Positions 48,482 to 59,100 of a stretch of DNA of 64,000 bases are shown here, piece by piece. Positions within the stretch are counted from its first letter, which is position 1, and the number at the start of each line of letters is the position of its first letter. A program made the position numbers and the translations under genes. The notes under the pieces were generated by a model that ran no database searches, had not been told where the DNA came from, and saw only the letters and a list, made by a program, of their open reading frames with translations. Source of the DNA: Rhodothalassiaceae bacterium (lineage in GTDB: Bacteria > Pseudomonadota > Alphaproteobacteria > Sphingomonadales > Rhodothalassiaceae); contig BPKC01000001.1 in assembly GCA_026004935.1 (NCBI GenBank), positions 1,837,491 to 1,901,490 of the forward strand, given 5' to 3'.

Positions 48482-51055
48482 ATGCCTGCATCCTGCGCCC
48501 CCTTTGTCACCAGCGCATCCGCGCTCCCGTTTTCGGACGGATACCGCCGCCGCAGCGCCCGGCTCGCCGCCGGGGTGGCGCTCGTCGCCCTGCTCGCCGG
48601 TGGCGCCGCCGCGGCCGAGGAGACGGCCGCGGCCTCCGCAGAACAGCCGCAGACCGCGGCGGACCAATCTCAAACCTCGGCCCAGTCGGGTGGCCGGCTG
48701 CTCGAAGAGATCGTCGTCACCGCCCAGAAGCGCGAGCAGAACGTCCAGTCCGTCGGCATCGCGATCGACGCCTTTTCCGGCGAGCAGCTCGAGGACTTCG
48801 GCATCCAGTCCAGCATGGACGTGGCGACCATCTCGCCGGGCGTCCATGTGGCGGGCAGCCATGCGGGTCAGCAGCTCCAGTTCAGCATCCGCGGCGTCGT
48901 CAACAACGACTTCAACCCCGTCGTCGAAACGCCGAACGCCGTCTATCTCGACGAGGCCTACATCGCCGCGCTGCCGGGGCAGAACTTCGGTCTCTTCGAC
49001 ATCGAGCGCGTCGAGATCCTCAAGGGGCCCCAGGGCACGCTCTTCGGCCGCAACGCGACCGGCGGCCTCGTCCACTACATCTCCCGCCAGCCCACCTTCG
49101 ACCGCTGGGAAGGCTACGCGGACGGCGAATTCGGCCTGTTCGATTCGCCGGCCGACGCCTACGGCGGGCGGATCACGGCGGCGCTGGGCGGCCCGCTGTC
49201 GGACACCGTCGCCACGCGCGCCGCGATCTACTGGAAGCGCCACGGCGGCTATCTGAAGAACCTCTATCCGCTGGGTGCCGTCGGCGGCGCGCCCGGGCCG
49301 GGTGCCGGCGCGGACATGGGCGATGACGACACCCTCGGCAGCCGGCTGATCCTCACCTTCGAGCCGAGCGACCGGCTGCAGATCCGGCTGACCGGCAACT
49401 TCACCCGCTCGCGGCTCGCCTCCTCTCCCTATCAGGCCAAGCCCACGATCGCGGTGTTCGACGAAGTCGGCGGCGGGCTCGAGATCGTGAACGTCCTGGA
49501 CGTCGGCCCGAACGAGACCCGCGCGAGCATCGGCCCGGGCGGCATCGACCTCGGTACCGATCTCGACAACGACGCCCTCTTCGGCAGCCAGGACGCGCCG
49601 GGGTCCGAGTTCTTCGGGCGGTTTGCGCCGGGCGGCGACTTCTTCGGCTATCGCGACCCGGACGGCCCGGGCTGGCTGACCTCGGCCGATTTCGCCTTCA
49701 AGGACCACAACTTCACCCGCAGCTGGGGCTGGAACGGCCGCGTGAAGTACGACATCAACCAGGAGATCACGCTCACCTGGATCGGCGACTTCAAGAGCTA
49801 CGACGAGCTGATCTTTCTCGACGTCGATGCCGCGCCCGTCAATCAGTCGGCGAACTACGCGGCGATCGACGCGACGAGCGTCAGCCAGGAGCTCAGGCTC
49901 AACGGCCGCCACGGGCCGCTGACCTGGGTTGCGGGCTTCTACTATCTCAACATCGACAACAATTCGGACGACGGCCTGAAGTTCCCGATCAACAGCGTCG
50001 TCCCCGGCTCGCCCTTCGATCTCAACTCCGAGGCCAATCTCGAGACCAACTCCTATTCGGGCTTCGTGCACGTCCAGTACGACGTGAACGAGCGGCTCTC
50101 GCTGATCCTCGGCGTGCGCCTGATCGAGGAAAAGAAGGACTACTTCTTCGAGCAGGCGATCTACGGGACGCAGAGCAGCTTCGAGATCAAGACCGGGCCG
50201 AAGTTCGCGGTCATCGGACCCGTCTTCGGGCCCGGCGGGCCGGAGCCCTTCACGGCGAAAACCTCCGACACGCTCTGGGCCGGCGTGGCGCGCGTCGAAT
50301 ACCACGTGACGCCGGATGTCATGCTGTGGGCCTCGGCCAAGCGCGGGGTGAAGGCGGGCAGCTTCAACGCCCAGCTCGCCGGCGGCCTCGGCGTGCCCGC
50401 GAGCGCCATCCCCTACCGGCCGGAGGTCCTCTACGCCTACGAGACCGGCCTCAAGTCGACGATCCTCGACGGCATGGGCCGCTTCAACGCCAACTTCTTC
50501 TACTACGACTACGACGACTATCAGGCCTTCCTGTTCACCGGCGTGTCCGGTGTCGTCGTCAACAACGACGCGACCTACAAGGGGCTCGAGGGCGATCTGA
50601 CGCTTTCGCCCGTGGACGGCCTCGACATCCGGCTGTCCGGCGCCTGGATCGACGCGAAGGTCAAGGACGTGCCGCTGCGCGTGGGCGGGCCGATCGTGCG
50701 TGACGTGCGGCCGACCTACACGCCGAAGTTCCAGGCGAACGTTATGGTGGGCTACGCATGGCCGGCCTTCGGCGGTCTCATGCGCATCGTCGGCGAGGGC
50801 AGCTACTCGTCCAGCTTCTTCTACAACCTGCGCAATTTCGATGCGGACAAGTTCGGCTCCTACTTCCTGCTCAACACGCGCCTGGCCTGGACCAGTCCGG
50901 CCGAGCGCTGGGAGGTCGCCTTCAACATCCGCAACCTGACGCAGGAGAAGGCCGGCGTGCTGGGATTCGACCTTGCGACGCTGTGCGGCTGCAACGAGGT
51001 CAGCTACCGCGCCCCACGGTGGTTCGGCCTGCAGGTCAAGTACAGCTACAACTGA
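48482..51055 (+). CDS. TonB-dependent outer membrane receptor
   Basis: The 857-aa receptor takes up an unknown substrate across the outer membrane with TonB-ExbBD energy. A long signal peptide (about 47 residues, ending GGAAAAEE) precedes the TonB box and plug (EEIVVTAQKREQNVQSVGIA, IERVEILKGPQGTLFGRNAT). The 22-stranded barrel ends in FGLQVKYSYN. The plug start and FGRNATGG motif are typical of the large family expanded in Sphingomonadales and Caulobacterales. Ligand cannot be inferred; no siderophore, sugar or B12 uptake gene is adjacent. AGAGGGAG precedes the ATG. Confidence 0.9.
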   Translation: MPASCAPFVTSASALPFSDGYRRRSARLAAGVALVALLAGGAAAAEETAAASAEQPQTAADQSQTSAQSGGRLLEEIVVTAQKREQNVQSVGIAIDAFSGEQLEDFGIQSSMDVATISPGVHVAGSHAGQQLQFSIRGVVNNDFNPVVETPNAVYLDEAYIAALPGQNFGLFDIERVEILKGPQGTLFGRNATGGLVHYISRQPTFDRWEGYADGEFGLFDSPADAYGGRITAALGGPLSDTVATRAAIYWKRHGGYLKNLYPLGAVGGAPGPGAGADMGDDDTLGSRLILTFEPSDRLQIRLTGNFTRSRLASSPYQAKPTIAVFDEVGGGLEIVNVLDVGPNETRASIGPGGIDLGTDLDNDALFGSQDAPGSEFFGRFAPGGDFFGYRDPDGPGWLTSADFAFKDHNFTRSWGWNGRVKYDINQEITLTWIGDFKSYDELIFLDVDAAPVNQSANYAAIDATSVSQELRLNGRHGPLTWVAGFYYLNIDNNSDDGLKFPINSVVPGSPFDLNSEANLETNSYSGFVHVQYDVNERLSLILGVRLIEEKKDYFFEQAIYGTQSSFEIKTGPKFAVIGPVFGPGGPEPFTAKTSDTLWAGVARVEYHVTPDVMLWASAKRGVKAGSFNAQLAGGLGVPASAIPYRPEVLYAYETGLKSTILDGMGRFNANFFYYDYDDYQAFLFTGVSGVVVNNDATYKGLEGDLTLSPVDGLDIRLSGAWIDAKVKDVPLRVGGPIVRDVRPTYTPKFQANVMVGYAWPAFGGLMRIVGEGSYSSSFFYNLRNFDADKFGSYFLLNTRLAWTSPAERWEVAFNIRNLTQEKAGVLGFDLATLCGCNEVSYRAPRWFGLQVKYSYN

Positions 51056-51276
51056 TCCGACCACTGCCCCCGGCGTCGGCCGCTCCCCTCCCGGCCGGCG
51101 CCAGCACCCCGCCGGCCGGCCCCGCCCTCGGGCCGGCCGGTTCCATGTGCTGCGCCCTTGCCTCGCGCACCGGCAGGCGGGATAATCCCCGGCCCGAGGA
51201 AGGAGGCGCCCGCTTTGCGGCCCTGCCATCGTGCGGTGGACCGCCGGGGGTGCCTGCCGATCGATGAGGAAGCCGC

Positions 51277-53742
51277 GTGACAGCAGCCGCAACCGAGCTG
51301 GCCGACGTCGGATCCTGGTTCGCCCTGCTCGCCGCCGGGGGCATGACGCTGGTTGCGCTGGCGGCGGCGGCCGTCGCCGTGGTGCTGTGGCGGCGCACGG
51401 CGGCACGTCTTCGGGCCAGCCGGGGCGAGGCCGGCCTGCTCGCAGCCGCGCTGGCCGATGCGAACCGCCCCGCCCTCACCCTGCATGCGGACGGGCGTGG
51501 CGTGGCGAACCCGGCGCTCGCCCGCCGCCTCGGCGTGCCCGCGGGGCGGCCGCTTGCGGCCGAAAGACTGGCGACCGCGCTGGCCGCCTGCGGCGCGGAA
51601 GTGCGCTGCCCCGACCTGCCGGCGGCGCTCGCGGCGGCCCTGCCCGAGCCCGCCGCGGGGCTTTCCGGATCGCCGCCGGAACCGGGCGGGCATACGGCAT
51701 CGGGCCCGTCCCTCGTCTTTTCCGAGGTCGTCCCGCTCGGTGACGGGTGCCGGCTGCTGCTCGCGGACGCCCCGTCCTCCGACGACCGTGCGGAGACCGG
51801 CCCGGCCGATGACTGGGCGGAGCGCGATCCGTTGCTCGCCGCCTGGCCGATGCCGGCCTGGCGGCGCGACACCGACGGCAGGCTGGTCGCCGTCAACGAT
51901 GCCTTCTGCCGCGCGGTGGGCGCGTCGGCGCAGGAGGTGCTGGAGCGCCAGATCGAGCTCATCGGCGACCAGCTCCACGGTGACAGCCGCACGCTGGCGA
52001 TGAAGGCGCTGGCGAGCGGGAGGGCGGCCGAAGACCGGTTCTTTGCGGTGCTCGCGGGTGCGCGCCGCGCCGTGCGGGTGATCGAGGTGCCGGTGGGCAG
52101 CGCCGGCAGCTTCGGCATCGCCATCGACGTCACCGAAATCGAGGATCTGAGAGCCGAGATCGCCCAGCTCGAGCGCAGCCATGCCGCCACACTGGATCGG
52201 CTGACGACCGCGGTGCTGCTCTTCGATGCCGAGCGGCGCCTCACCTTCTTCAACGCCGCCTTCGTGCGCATGATGCGGCTTGATGAGGACTGGCTCGCCG
52301 GCGGGCCCACCCATGGCGAGGTGCTGGACGCCCTGCGCGAGCGCCGCCGCATCCCCGAGCAGGCGGACTACCAGGCCTGGAAGCGCGCCCAGCTCGACCG
52401 CCACCGGGCGCTGGAGGGCGGCGAGGAGCTCTGGCATCTGCCGGACGAGACCTCGCTCAGGGTGCTTACCGAACCGCATCCCGAGGGCGGGCTGCTCGTG
52501 CTCTTCGAGGACGTCACCGACCGGCTCGCGCTCGAGCGCTCCTACAACACCCTGATCGCCGTGCAGCGCGAGACGCTGAACCATCTCCACGAGGCGGTCG
52601 CGGTCTTCGGGCCGGACGCGCGCATCAGGCTCTTCAACCCCGCCTACGCCGAAATCTGGGGGCTCGAGGCGGAATTCCTCCAGGGCGAGCCCCATTTCGG
52701 CGAGATGCTGGACCGCATCCTCGCGCGACTTGCCGAACACGCGAGGGCGCCGGCGGATCGCGAGCGGATTCTGGGCCTCAAGGAGCATCTGCTCAACCAG
52801 GTGATCGCCCACATCCCGCTCTCGGGCCGGTGGCACCGTCCGGACGGGCGGGTGCTCGACTATGCGGTGGTGCCGCTGCCGGACGGACGCGTGCTCACCA
52901 CCCATGTGGACGTGACGGATTCGGTGCGCATCGAGCAGGCCCTGCGCGAGCGCAACGAGGCGCTGGAGACGGCCGATCGCCTGAAGTCGGAATTCGTCGC
53001 CAACATGTCATACGAGCTGCGCACGCCGCTCAACACCATCATGGGCTTCGCGGAGCTGCTCTCGCACGGCATCGCCGGCGCGCTCTCGCCCCGCCAGCGC
53101 GAATATCTGGACCACGTGATCGCCGCCGCGAGCGAGCTCAAGCGCCTCATCGACGACATCCTCGATCTCGCCACGATCGAGGCCGGGGTGTTCGAGCTGG
53201 CCGTCGAACCGGTGGATGTGCCCGCCCTGCTCGAGACGGTGCGGCAGATGGCGAAGGACGCCGCGCGCAAGGCCGGCGTGCGCCTCGAGGTCGCGCCCGA
53301 GCCGGGCTGCGGACGGGTTGCAGGAGACCGGCGGCGGCTCGTGCATGCGGTCTACAACCTCGTGCGCAACGGCATCCAGTTCACGCCGGAGGGCGGCTCG
53401 GTGACGCTGTTCGCGAGACCCGAGAGCGGCGGGGTTGCGATCGGGGTGAAGGACACCGGCATCGGCATCGGCGAGGACGAGCGCAGCCGGGTGTTCGAGA
53501 AGTTCTACCGCGGACGGGGCGCGCGGCGGCGCGGCGGCACGGGGCTGGGGCTTGCGCTCGTGCGCAGCTTCGTGGAGCTGCACCGCGGCCGCATCGCGAT
53601 CGATTCCGAGCCCGGCAGGGGGACCACGGTCACCATCCATCTGCCCGCGGGCACGAAGCCCGACGCGACCGACGGAACCGGCGCGGCGCCGGAGCGCGCG
53701 GCCGCGGCGTCCGCACGCGGGGAGGAGCCCGGCGTGCCATGA
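51277..53742 (+). CDS. divL: DivL-type PAS sensor pseudokinase with tyrosine at the phosphoacceptor site
   Basis: DivL in Caulobacter binds DivK and controls the kinase CckA, and so CtrA and cell-cycle timing. This 821-aa protein has one N-terminal membrane helix (about residues 15-38). Three PAS-like regions follow (about 185-300, 310-425, 440-560), then a HisKA/HATPase module. The H box reads FVANMSYELRTPLN, with Y579 replacing the histidine, as in Caulobacter DivL. The ATP lid is intact: NLVRNGIQFTPEGG, DTGIGIGEDE, GGTGLGLALV. The following tsaE-amgK-murU-addB-addA order agrees with divL loci elsewhere. The GTG start follows GAGGA at 7 bp, and the stop overlaps tsaE (ATGA). Confidence 0.85.
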   Translation: MTAAATELADVGSWFALLAAGGMTLVALAAAAVAVVLWRRTAARLRASRGEAGLLAAALADANRPALTLHADGRGVANPALARRLGVPAGRPLAAERLATALAACGAEVRCPDLPAALAAALPEPAAGLSGSPPEPGGHTASGPSLVFSEVVPLGDGCRLLLADAPSSDDRAETGPADDWAERDPLLAAWPMPAWRRDTDGRLVAVNDAFCRAVGASAQEVLERQIELIGDQLHGDSRTLAMKALASGRAAEDRFFAVLAGARRAVRVIEVPVGSAGSFGIAIDVTEIEDLRAEIAQLERSHAATLDRLTTAVLLFDAERRLTFFNAAFVRMMRLDEDWLAGGPTHGEVLDALRERRRIPEQADYQAWKRAQLDRHRALEGGEELWHLPDETSLRVLTEPHPEGGLLVLFEDVTDRLALERSYNTLIAVQRETLNHLHEAVAVFGPDARIRLFNPAYAEIWGLEAEFLQGEPHFGEMLDRILARLAEHARAPADRERILGLKEHLLNQVIAHIPLSGRWHRPDGRVLDYAVVPLPDGRVLTTHVDVTDSVRIEQALRERNEALETADRLKSEFVANMSYELRTPLNTIMGFAELLSHGIAGALSPRQREYLDHVIAAASELKRLIDDILDLATIEAGVFELAVEPVDVPALLETVRQMAKDAARKAGVRLEVAPEPGCGRVAGDRRRLVHAVYNLVRNGIQFTPEGGSVTLFARPESGGVAIGVKDTGIGIGEDERSRVFEKFYRGRGARRRGGTGLGLALVRSFVELHRGRIAIDSEPGRGTTVTIHLPAGTKPDATDGTGAAPERAAAASARGEEPGVP

Positions 53743-54254
53743 CGACGGTTGTGCGCGCAGCGAGCGTCGCCGATCTCGAGGACACCGCGCGGCTCGCCGG
53801 CCGGCTTGCGGCGGAGATCGCGCCCGGGGACGTGATCGCCCTTTCCGGACCGCTCGGGGCCGGCAAGACGAGCTTCGCCCGCCCGCTGATCCGCACGCTT
53901 GCGGGCGACCGGGATCTCGTCGTCTCGAGCCCCAGCTTCCCCCTGCTGCAGACCTACGAGACGCCGCAGGGGGTCGAGATCTGGCATCTCGACCTCTACC
54001 GCCTGTCGGCCGGCGACGACATCCACGCGCTCGGTGTGGCCGACGCGCTCGCCGGCGATGCGGTGCTGCTCGTCGAATGGCCGGAGCGCATGCGCGCGCT
54101 GCTGCGCGGCACGCGCCTGCTGTGGACGCGGATCGCCATCCTCGGCACGACGCGCCGCCTGTTCCGGTTTGCGGCCTTTCACGCGAGCTGGCGCGCGCGC
54201 CTGCCCCGCATCTTCTCGCCGCATCAGGCCCTGCGTGCGGAGCAGGAGGGGTGA
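53739..54254 (+). CDS. tsaE: tRNA t6A biosynthesis ATPase TsaE
   Basis: TsaE is the P-loop ATPase that drives threonylcarbamoyladenosine formation at A37 of ANN-decoding tRNAs with TsaB and TsaD. The 171-aa protein has Walker A GPLGAGKTSFARPLI, the SSPSFPLLQTYE switch (usually SPTF) and EIWHLDLYRL. LVEWPERM supplies the conserved Glu-Trp. Its ATG overlaps the divL stop by 4 bp, and its own stop lies 2 bp before the chosen amgK ATG. The C-terminal part (FHASWRARLPRIFSPHQ) is longer than the E. coli protein. Confidence 0.93.
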   Translation: MTTVVRAASVADLEDTARLAGRLAAEIAPGDVIALSGPLGAGKTSFARPLIRTLAGDRDLVVSSPSFPLLQTYETPQGVEIWHLDLYRLSAGDDIHALGVADALAGDAVLLVEWPERMRALLRGTRLLWTRIAILGTTRRLFRFAAFHASWRARLPRIFSPHQALRAEQEG

Positions 54255-54256
54255 CG

Positions 54257-55387
54257 ATGACGGGCGCATCCGCGGCATCCGCTCCCCCCTCGCCCACGCC
54301 GGACCGGGCGGCGGCACGGGCGCGCTTTCTGGCGGCCTGCGGCCTCGCCGATGCGGCGGTCGCGCCGCTTGCGGCCGATGCCTCCTTCCGCCGCTACTTC
54401 CGGATCCGGCCGCGTGCCGGTGCAAGCCTCGTGCTCATGGATGCGCCGCCGCCGATGGAGGATGTGCGGCCCTTCCTTGCGGTGGCCGCGGCGCTGGAGC
54501 GCTGGGGCCTGCATCCGCCGCATGTCGTGGAGGCGGATGTGGAGGCGGGCTTCGTGCTGCTGGAGGATCTGGGCGATGCGCTGTTCACGCGGGTCCTCGC
54601 GGTGGACGCGCGCGACGAGCCGGCGCTCTACCGCGCGGCGGTGGAAGTGCTCGTCGCGGTGGCGGAACACTCGCGCACATTGCCCGCCGAGCGGCCCGTG
54701 CCGTTTGCGGCCGAGGGCCTCCGCCACCGCCTCGCCCCCTACGACCGCACGCCCCTTCGCGCGGAGCTCGACCTGTTCGTGGACTGGTATCTGCCGCTGA
54801 TCGGCCGCCCGGCCGGGAAGGACGGGCGCGCCGCATTCGCCGCTCTCTGGGAACCGCTGATCGGAGAGATGACGGCACCGCTCGCGGTCCTCACCCTGCG
54901 GGACTATCACGCAGACAACCTCATCTGGCTGCCGCGGGAGGCGGGCCTGCGCCGCGTCGGGCTGCTCGACTTCCAGGACGCATTGCTCGGCCATCCGGCC
55001 TATGATCTCGTCTCGCTGCTGCAGGACGCGCGGCGCGACGTGCCGGTCGCGCTGGAGGCCGAGCTTGCCGCCTTCTTCCACGGCCGTCTCGTGGCGCGCG
55101 GTCTGTGGGAGCCCGGTGCCGCCGCCGCGCGCCGTTTCATGCGCGCCCATGCCCTGCTCGGCGCCCAGCGGGCGACCAAGATCATCGGCATCTTCGCGCG
55201 CCTGTGGCTGCGCGACGGCAAGGGCCGCTATCTCCAACTGATTCCGCGGGTCTGGGGGCTTCTGGAGCGCAATCTCGCCGCGCTCGGGGATCATGCGCTC
55301 GCCGGCTGGTACGACCGTGCGGTCCCGCCCGGGCTGCGCCGGACGGCGCCGGCGCCGGTGCCGGCCGATCGGGTGCCGCCGCCATGA
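54257..55387 (+). CDS. amgK: Aminoglycoside-phosphotransferase-fold sugar kinase (AmgK-like)
   Basis: AmgK phosphorylates the anomeric carbon of N-acetylmuramate and N-acetylglucosamine in a peptidoglycan recycling shunt that bypasses de novo UDP-MurNAc synthesis. The 376-aa protein has an N-lobe with DASFRRYFRI. The kinase catalytic loop is LRDYHADNLIWL, and the metal motif is LLDFQDALLGHPAYDL. The neighbour murU supports this specific function over a generic phosphotransferase. The ATG at 54257 follows AGGAGGGG at 6-7 bp. A GTG at 54251 overlaps the tsaE stop but sits on the ribosome site. Confidence 0.85.
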   Translation: MTGASAASAPPSPTPDRAAARARFLAACGLADAAVAPLAADASFRRYFRIRPRAGASLVLMDAPPPMEDVRPFLAVAAALERWGLHPPHVVEADVEAGFVLLEDLGDALFTRVLAVDARDEPALYRAAVEVLVAVAEHSRTLPAERPVPFAAEGLRHRLAPYDRTPLRAELDLFVDWYLPLIGRPAGKDGRAAFAALWEPLIGEMTAPLAVLTLRDYHADNLIWLPREAGLRRVGLLDFQDALLGHPAYDLVSLLQDARRDVPVALEAELAAFFHGRLVARGLWEPGAAAARRFMRAHALLGAQRATKIIGIFARLWLRDGKGRYLQLIPRVWGLLERNLAALGDHALAGWYDRAVPPGLRRTAPAPVPADRVPPP

Positions 55388-56157
55388 ACCAGGTCCGCGC
55401 CACGGCGACCACGGGCGCGGATGGCGCCGGCGGCATTTCGGTCGCGATGCTGCTCGCCGCCGGGCTCGGCACGCGCATGCGGCCGCTCACCGACGAGCGC
55501 CCGAAGGCGCTGGTGCCCTTCCTCGGCCGGCCTCTCATCGCCCACGCGCTGGAGCGGCTGGCGGAGGCCGGCATCGCCCGCGTCGTCATCAACGCCCACC
55601 ACCATGCCGACCAGATCGCGGCCTTCGCCGCCGCCCGGCGCGTCCCGCCGGCAATCCGCGTCGTGCACGAGCGGGAGCGGCCGCTCGAAAGCGGCGGCGG
55701 CGTGAAGAATGCCGTCGATCTTCTTGATGCGGAGGCGGTTTTCGTCATCAACTGCGACAGCTTCTGGCGCGACCACCGCCTTCCGGCGCTCGTGCGGCTG
55801 GCCCGGATGTGGGATCCCGCGCGCATGGACATGCTCTGGCTGCTCGCGCGAACGGTGGATGCGGTGGGCTACCGGGGACGCGGAGACGTGATCTGCACGC
55901 CGGGCGGGCGCATCCGCTTTCCCGACGAGCGCCAGGTGACCCCCTTCGCCTTCACCGGCATCCAGATCCTGAAGCCCGGCGTGGTGGCCGCCGAGCCCGG
56001 GACCGTCTTCTCGCTCACCCGCGTGGCCCGGCGTCTTGCGGCGGCAGGCCGGCTCCACGGGCTCGTCCACGACGGCTTCTGGGCGCATCTGGGTGATCCC
56101 GCGGCGCTTGCGGAGGCCGAGGCGCATCTTGCCGCCGCAGGGGAGCCGCCGCCATGA
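55384..56157 (+). CDS. murU: N-acetylmuramate 1-phosphate uridylyltransferase (MurU-like)
   Basis: MurU converts MurNAc 1-phosphate and UTP to UDP-MurNAc, completing the AmgK shunt; this shunt gives fosfomycin tolerance in some bacteria. The 257-aa nucleotidyltransferase begins with a variable 20 residues. The signature AAGLGTRMRPLTDERPKAL (UTP binding, catalytic Lys) follows, then ESGGGVKNAVDLLDAEAVFV, the metal-binding NCDSFW and FTGIQILKP. It overlaps amgK upstream and addB downstream by ATGA. Other sugar-1-phosphate specificities cannot be fully excluded from sequence alone. Confidence 0.85.
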   Translation: MNQVRATATTGADGAGGISVAMLLAAGLGTRMRPLTDERPKALVPFLGRPLIAHALERLAEAGIARVVINAHHHADQIAAFAAARRVPPAIRVVHERERPLESGGGVKNAVDLLDAEAVFVINCDSFWRDHRLPALVRLARMWDPARMDMLWLLARTVDAVGYRGRGDVICTPGGRIRFPDERQVTPFAFTGIQILKPGVVAAEPGTVFSLTRVARRLAAAGRLHGLVHDGFWAHLGDPAALAEAEAHLAAAGEPPP

Positions 56158-59100
56158 CGGCCGCCGCCGCAAGCCGGTCCGACGCCGGAGCGCCGCGGCT
56201 GTATGCGATCCCGGCCGGCGTCTCCTTCCTCGACGCGCTGGCCGACGGAGTGCTGCGGCGCTTCCCCGACCCCTTGGCGCTCGCGGACATGCGCATCCTG
56301 CTGCCCAACCGGCGCAGCGCGCGGGCGCTCGAGGCCGCCTTCGTCCGCCGCTCGGGCGCCGAGGCGCTGATCCTGCCGCGAATCGAGGTCCTCGGCGATC
56401 TCGAGGAGGAGGTGCTCGAGGCGACGCTGGGGCGCGGGCAGGACCATCTCGTCGTGCCGCCGGCGGTCGGGGACGCGGAGCGCCTCGTGCTGCTGGCGCC
56501 GCTGGTCGCGCGCTTCCTGCAGCTGACCGGCCGCAGCCGGCCGGCGGGCGCGGAGATCCATGCGCTCTCCCGGGCCCTGGCGCGGCTGGCGGACTCGCTG
56601 GCGCTGGCCGATGCCGATCTTTCGGGGCTCGAATCGCTCGTGCCGGAGGATCTCTCGCGCCACTGGCAGCAGATCGCGACCTTCCTCGGCATCGTCCGCG
56701 ACCATTGGCCGGAGATTCTCGCCGCACGCGGCCGCCTGGACCGGGGCGCGCGGCAGGTCCTGCTGCTGCGGGCGCTGAAGGAGGCCTGGGCGGCGGAGCC
56801 GCCGGCCTTTCCCGTCATCGCCGCCGGCTCCACCGGATCCGTGCCCGCCACCGCCGAGCTGCTGGCCCTCGTCGCGCGGCTTCCCGACGGTTGCGTCGTG
56901 CTGCCGGCGCTCGATCGTGAGCTCGACGAGGAGGCCTGGGCGGCGCTCGCGGCCGAGGATCATCTCACCCATCCGCAGTACCAGATGGCGCGCCTTCTGG
57001 AGCGCATCGGCTGCACCCGTGCCGAACTGCGGCCCTGGCCGGTGCCGGCGGTGGAGGAGGCGCTGGCCGATCCCGCCCTCGGCGCGCGCCGCCGGCTGCT
57101 CACCGCCGCCCTGCACCCGCGCGCGCTCCACCCGCTCCCCGCCGACGTCGCGACGGCGGCGCGCGACGGCCTTGCCCTGATCGCCTGCCACGACCGGCGC
57201 GAGGAGGCGCTGGTGGCCGCCCTGCTGCTGCGCGAGACCCTCGAGCGGCCCGGGCGCACGGCGGCGCTCGTCACCCCCGACCGCGCGCTCGCCGATGCCG
57301 TGCATGCGGAGCTCCAGCGCTGGGGCATCACCGTCGACGACAGCGCCGGCGAGCCGCTCACGACCACGCCCGTCGGCGGGCTCGTGAGCCTGTCGCTGGA
57401 GGTCGTCGCGGAGGATTTCGCGCCGGTGCCCCTGCTTGCGCTCCTCAAGCATCCGCTCCTCGGTCTCGGCGAAACGACGGGGGCCGTGCGCGCCTTCGCC
57501 CGCCGGCTCGACGCCTTTCGCAACCGCGACGACTGGCTGCTGCGCGGGCCGCGGGTCGCGGGCGGCCTCGGCGGCCTCATCCGCGAGGCGGAGCGGCTCG
57601 CCGTCGCGCCGGAGGATCTGGCGCGGCTGCGGCGCCTTGCGGAGATCTTCGCGCCCCTCGCAAGCGACGGCGGGGACGGCGACGCCCGCCCGCTCGGAGA
57701 CTGGGTCGCGGCGCATCTCGCCGTTCTCGAGGCGCTCGCGGCCGACGAGACGGGGGCGGCGGATCGGCTGTGGGCCGGCGAGGCCGGCGAGGCGGCGGCG
57801 CGGCTTTTCGCCGAGCTCGGCGAGGCGGGCGAAGACGACTGGCGCCTCACCCTCGCGCAGTATCAGGGCTTTCTCGCCGGCCTCATGGCCGAGACGCCGG
57901 TGCGCCGGCCGTGGGGCGGGCATCCGCGGCTGATGATCCTCGGCACCATCGAGGCGCGGCTGCTGCAGCCCGACCGGCTGGTGCTCGCCGGCCTCAACGA
58001 GGGCAGCTGGCCGCCCGCCGTCGCCGTCGACCCCTGGCTCAACCGGCGCATGCGCGCGGCCATAGGCCTGCCGCAGCCCGAGCGCCGCATCGGCCAGTCC
58101 GCCCACGACTTCTACGCCGCCGCCGCCGCGCCCGAGGTCTTCCTGCTGCGCGCGGAAAAGATCGACGGCGTCCAGACCACCCCCGCCCGCTGGCTGCAGC
58201 GGCTTTCCGTGCTGGTACCGGATCTGGCCGAGGCCGGCGGCCGCCACCCGATGCTGCGCCTGGCGCGCGGGCTCGACCGGCCGGCGGCGCCGAAACCCGC
58301 CCCCGTGCCGGCCCCCTCGCCGCCGGCGGAGCTGCGGCCGAAGGAGGTCTCGGTCACCGCCGTCGAGATGCTGATGCGCGACCCCTACAGCTTTTTTGCA
58401 CGCCACATCCTCGCGCTGCGGGCGCTCGAGGAGCTGGATGCCGACCCCCATGCCGGCACCCGGGGCATCCTGCTCCACGCGATCCTCCACCGCTACATGG
58501 CCGCACGGCGGCGCGAAGGCGCGGGCCCGCCCGATGCGGAATACGCCCGTCTCGTCGCGGAAGGCGAGAAGGCCTTCGCGGCCTTGGCCGGCCGGCCGCA
58601 GGTTCAGGCCGTGTGGTGGCCGCGCTTCCTTGCGCTCGCCCGCGCCTTCATCGACGAGGTCGCGCGCGACGAGGAGGCGGGGCGCCACGCCCTGCTGCTG
58701 GAGCGCGAGGGCCGGCTGGCGCTCCTTGACGGCCGCGTGACGCTGACCGCCCGCGCCGACCGGATCGACCGGCTCGAAGACGGCGCGGGCGGGCCGCAAT
58801 TCGTGGTCGTGGACTACAAGACCGGCGAGCTTCCCGCGCAAACGCGCATGCGCGCGGGCTTTGCGCCGCAACTGCCGCTGGAAGGCATGATCCTGGAGCG
58901 CGGCGGCTTCGCCGCGCCCGACGGCACCCCGCTTGCAGGCCGCGTCGCGGGCCTCGAGTTCTGGAAGCTCAAGGGCCATGGCCGCACGCCCCTCGAGCGC
59001 GCACCGGTGAAGGACGCGACCGACCGCATCGCCGACGCGGCGGCGAGAGCGCCGTCATTCCTGGAGCGTTTTCTGCTCGCCGGCCATCCCTTCCTGCCCG

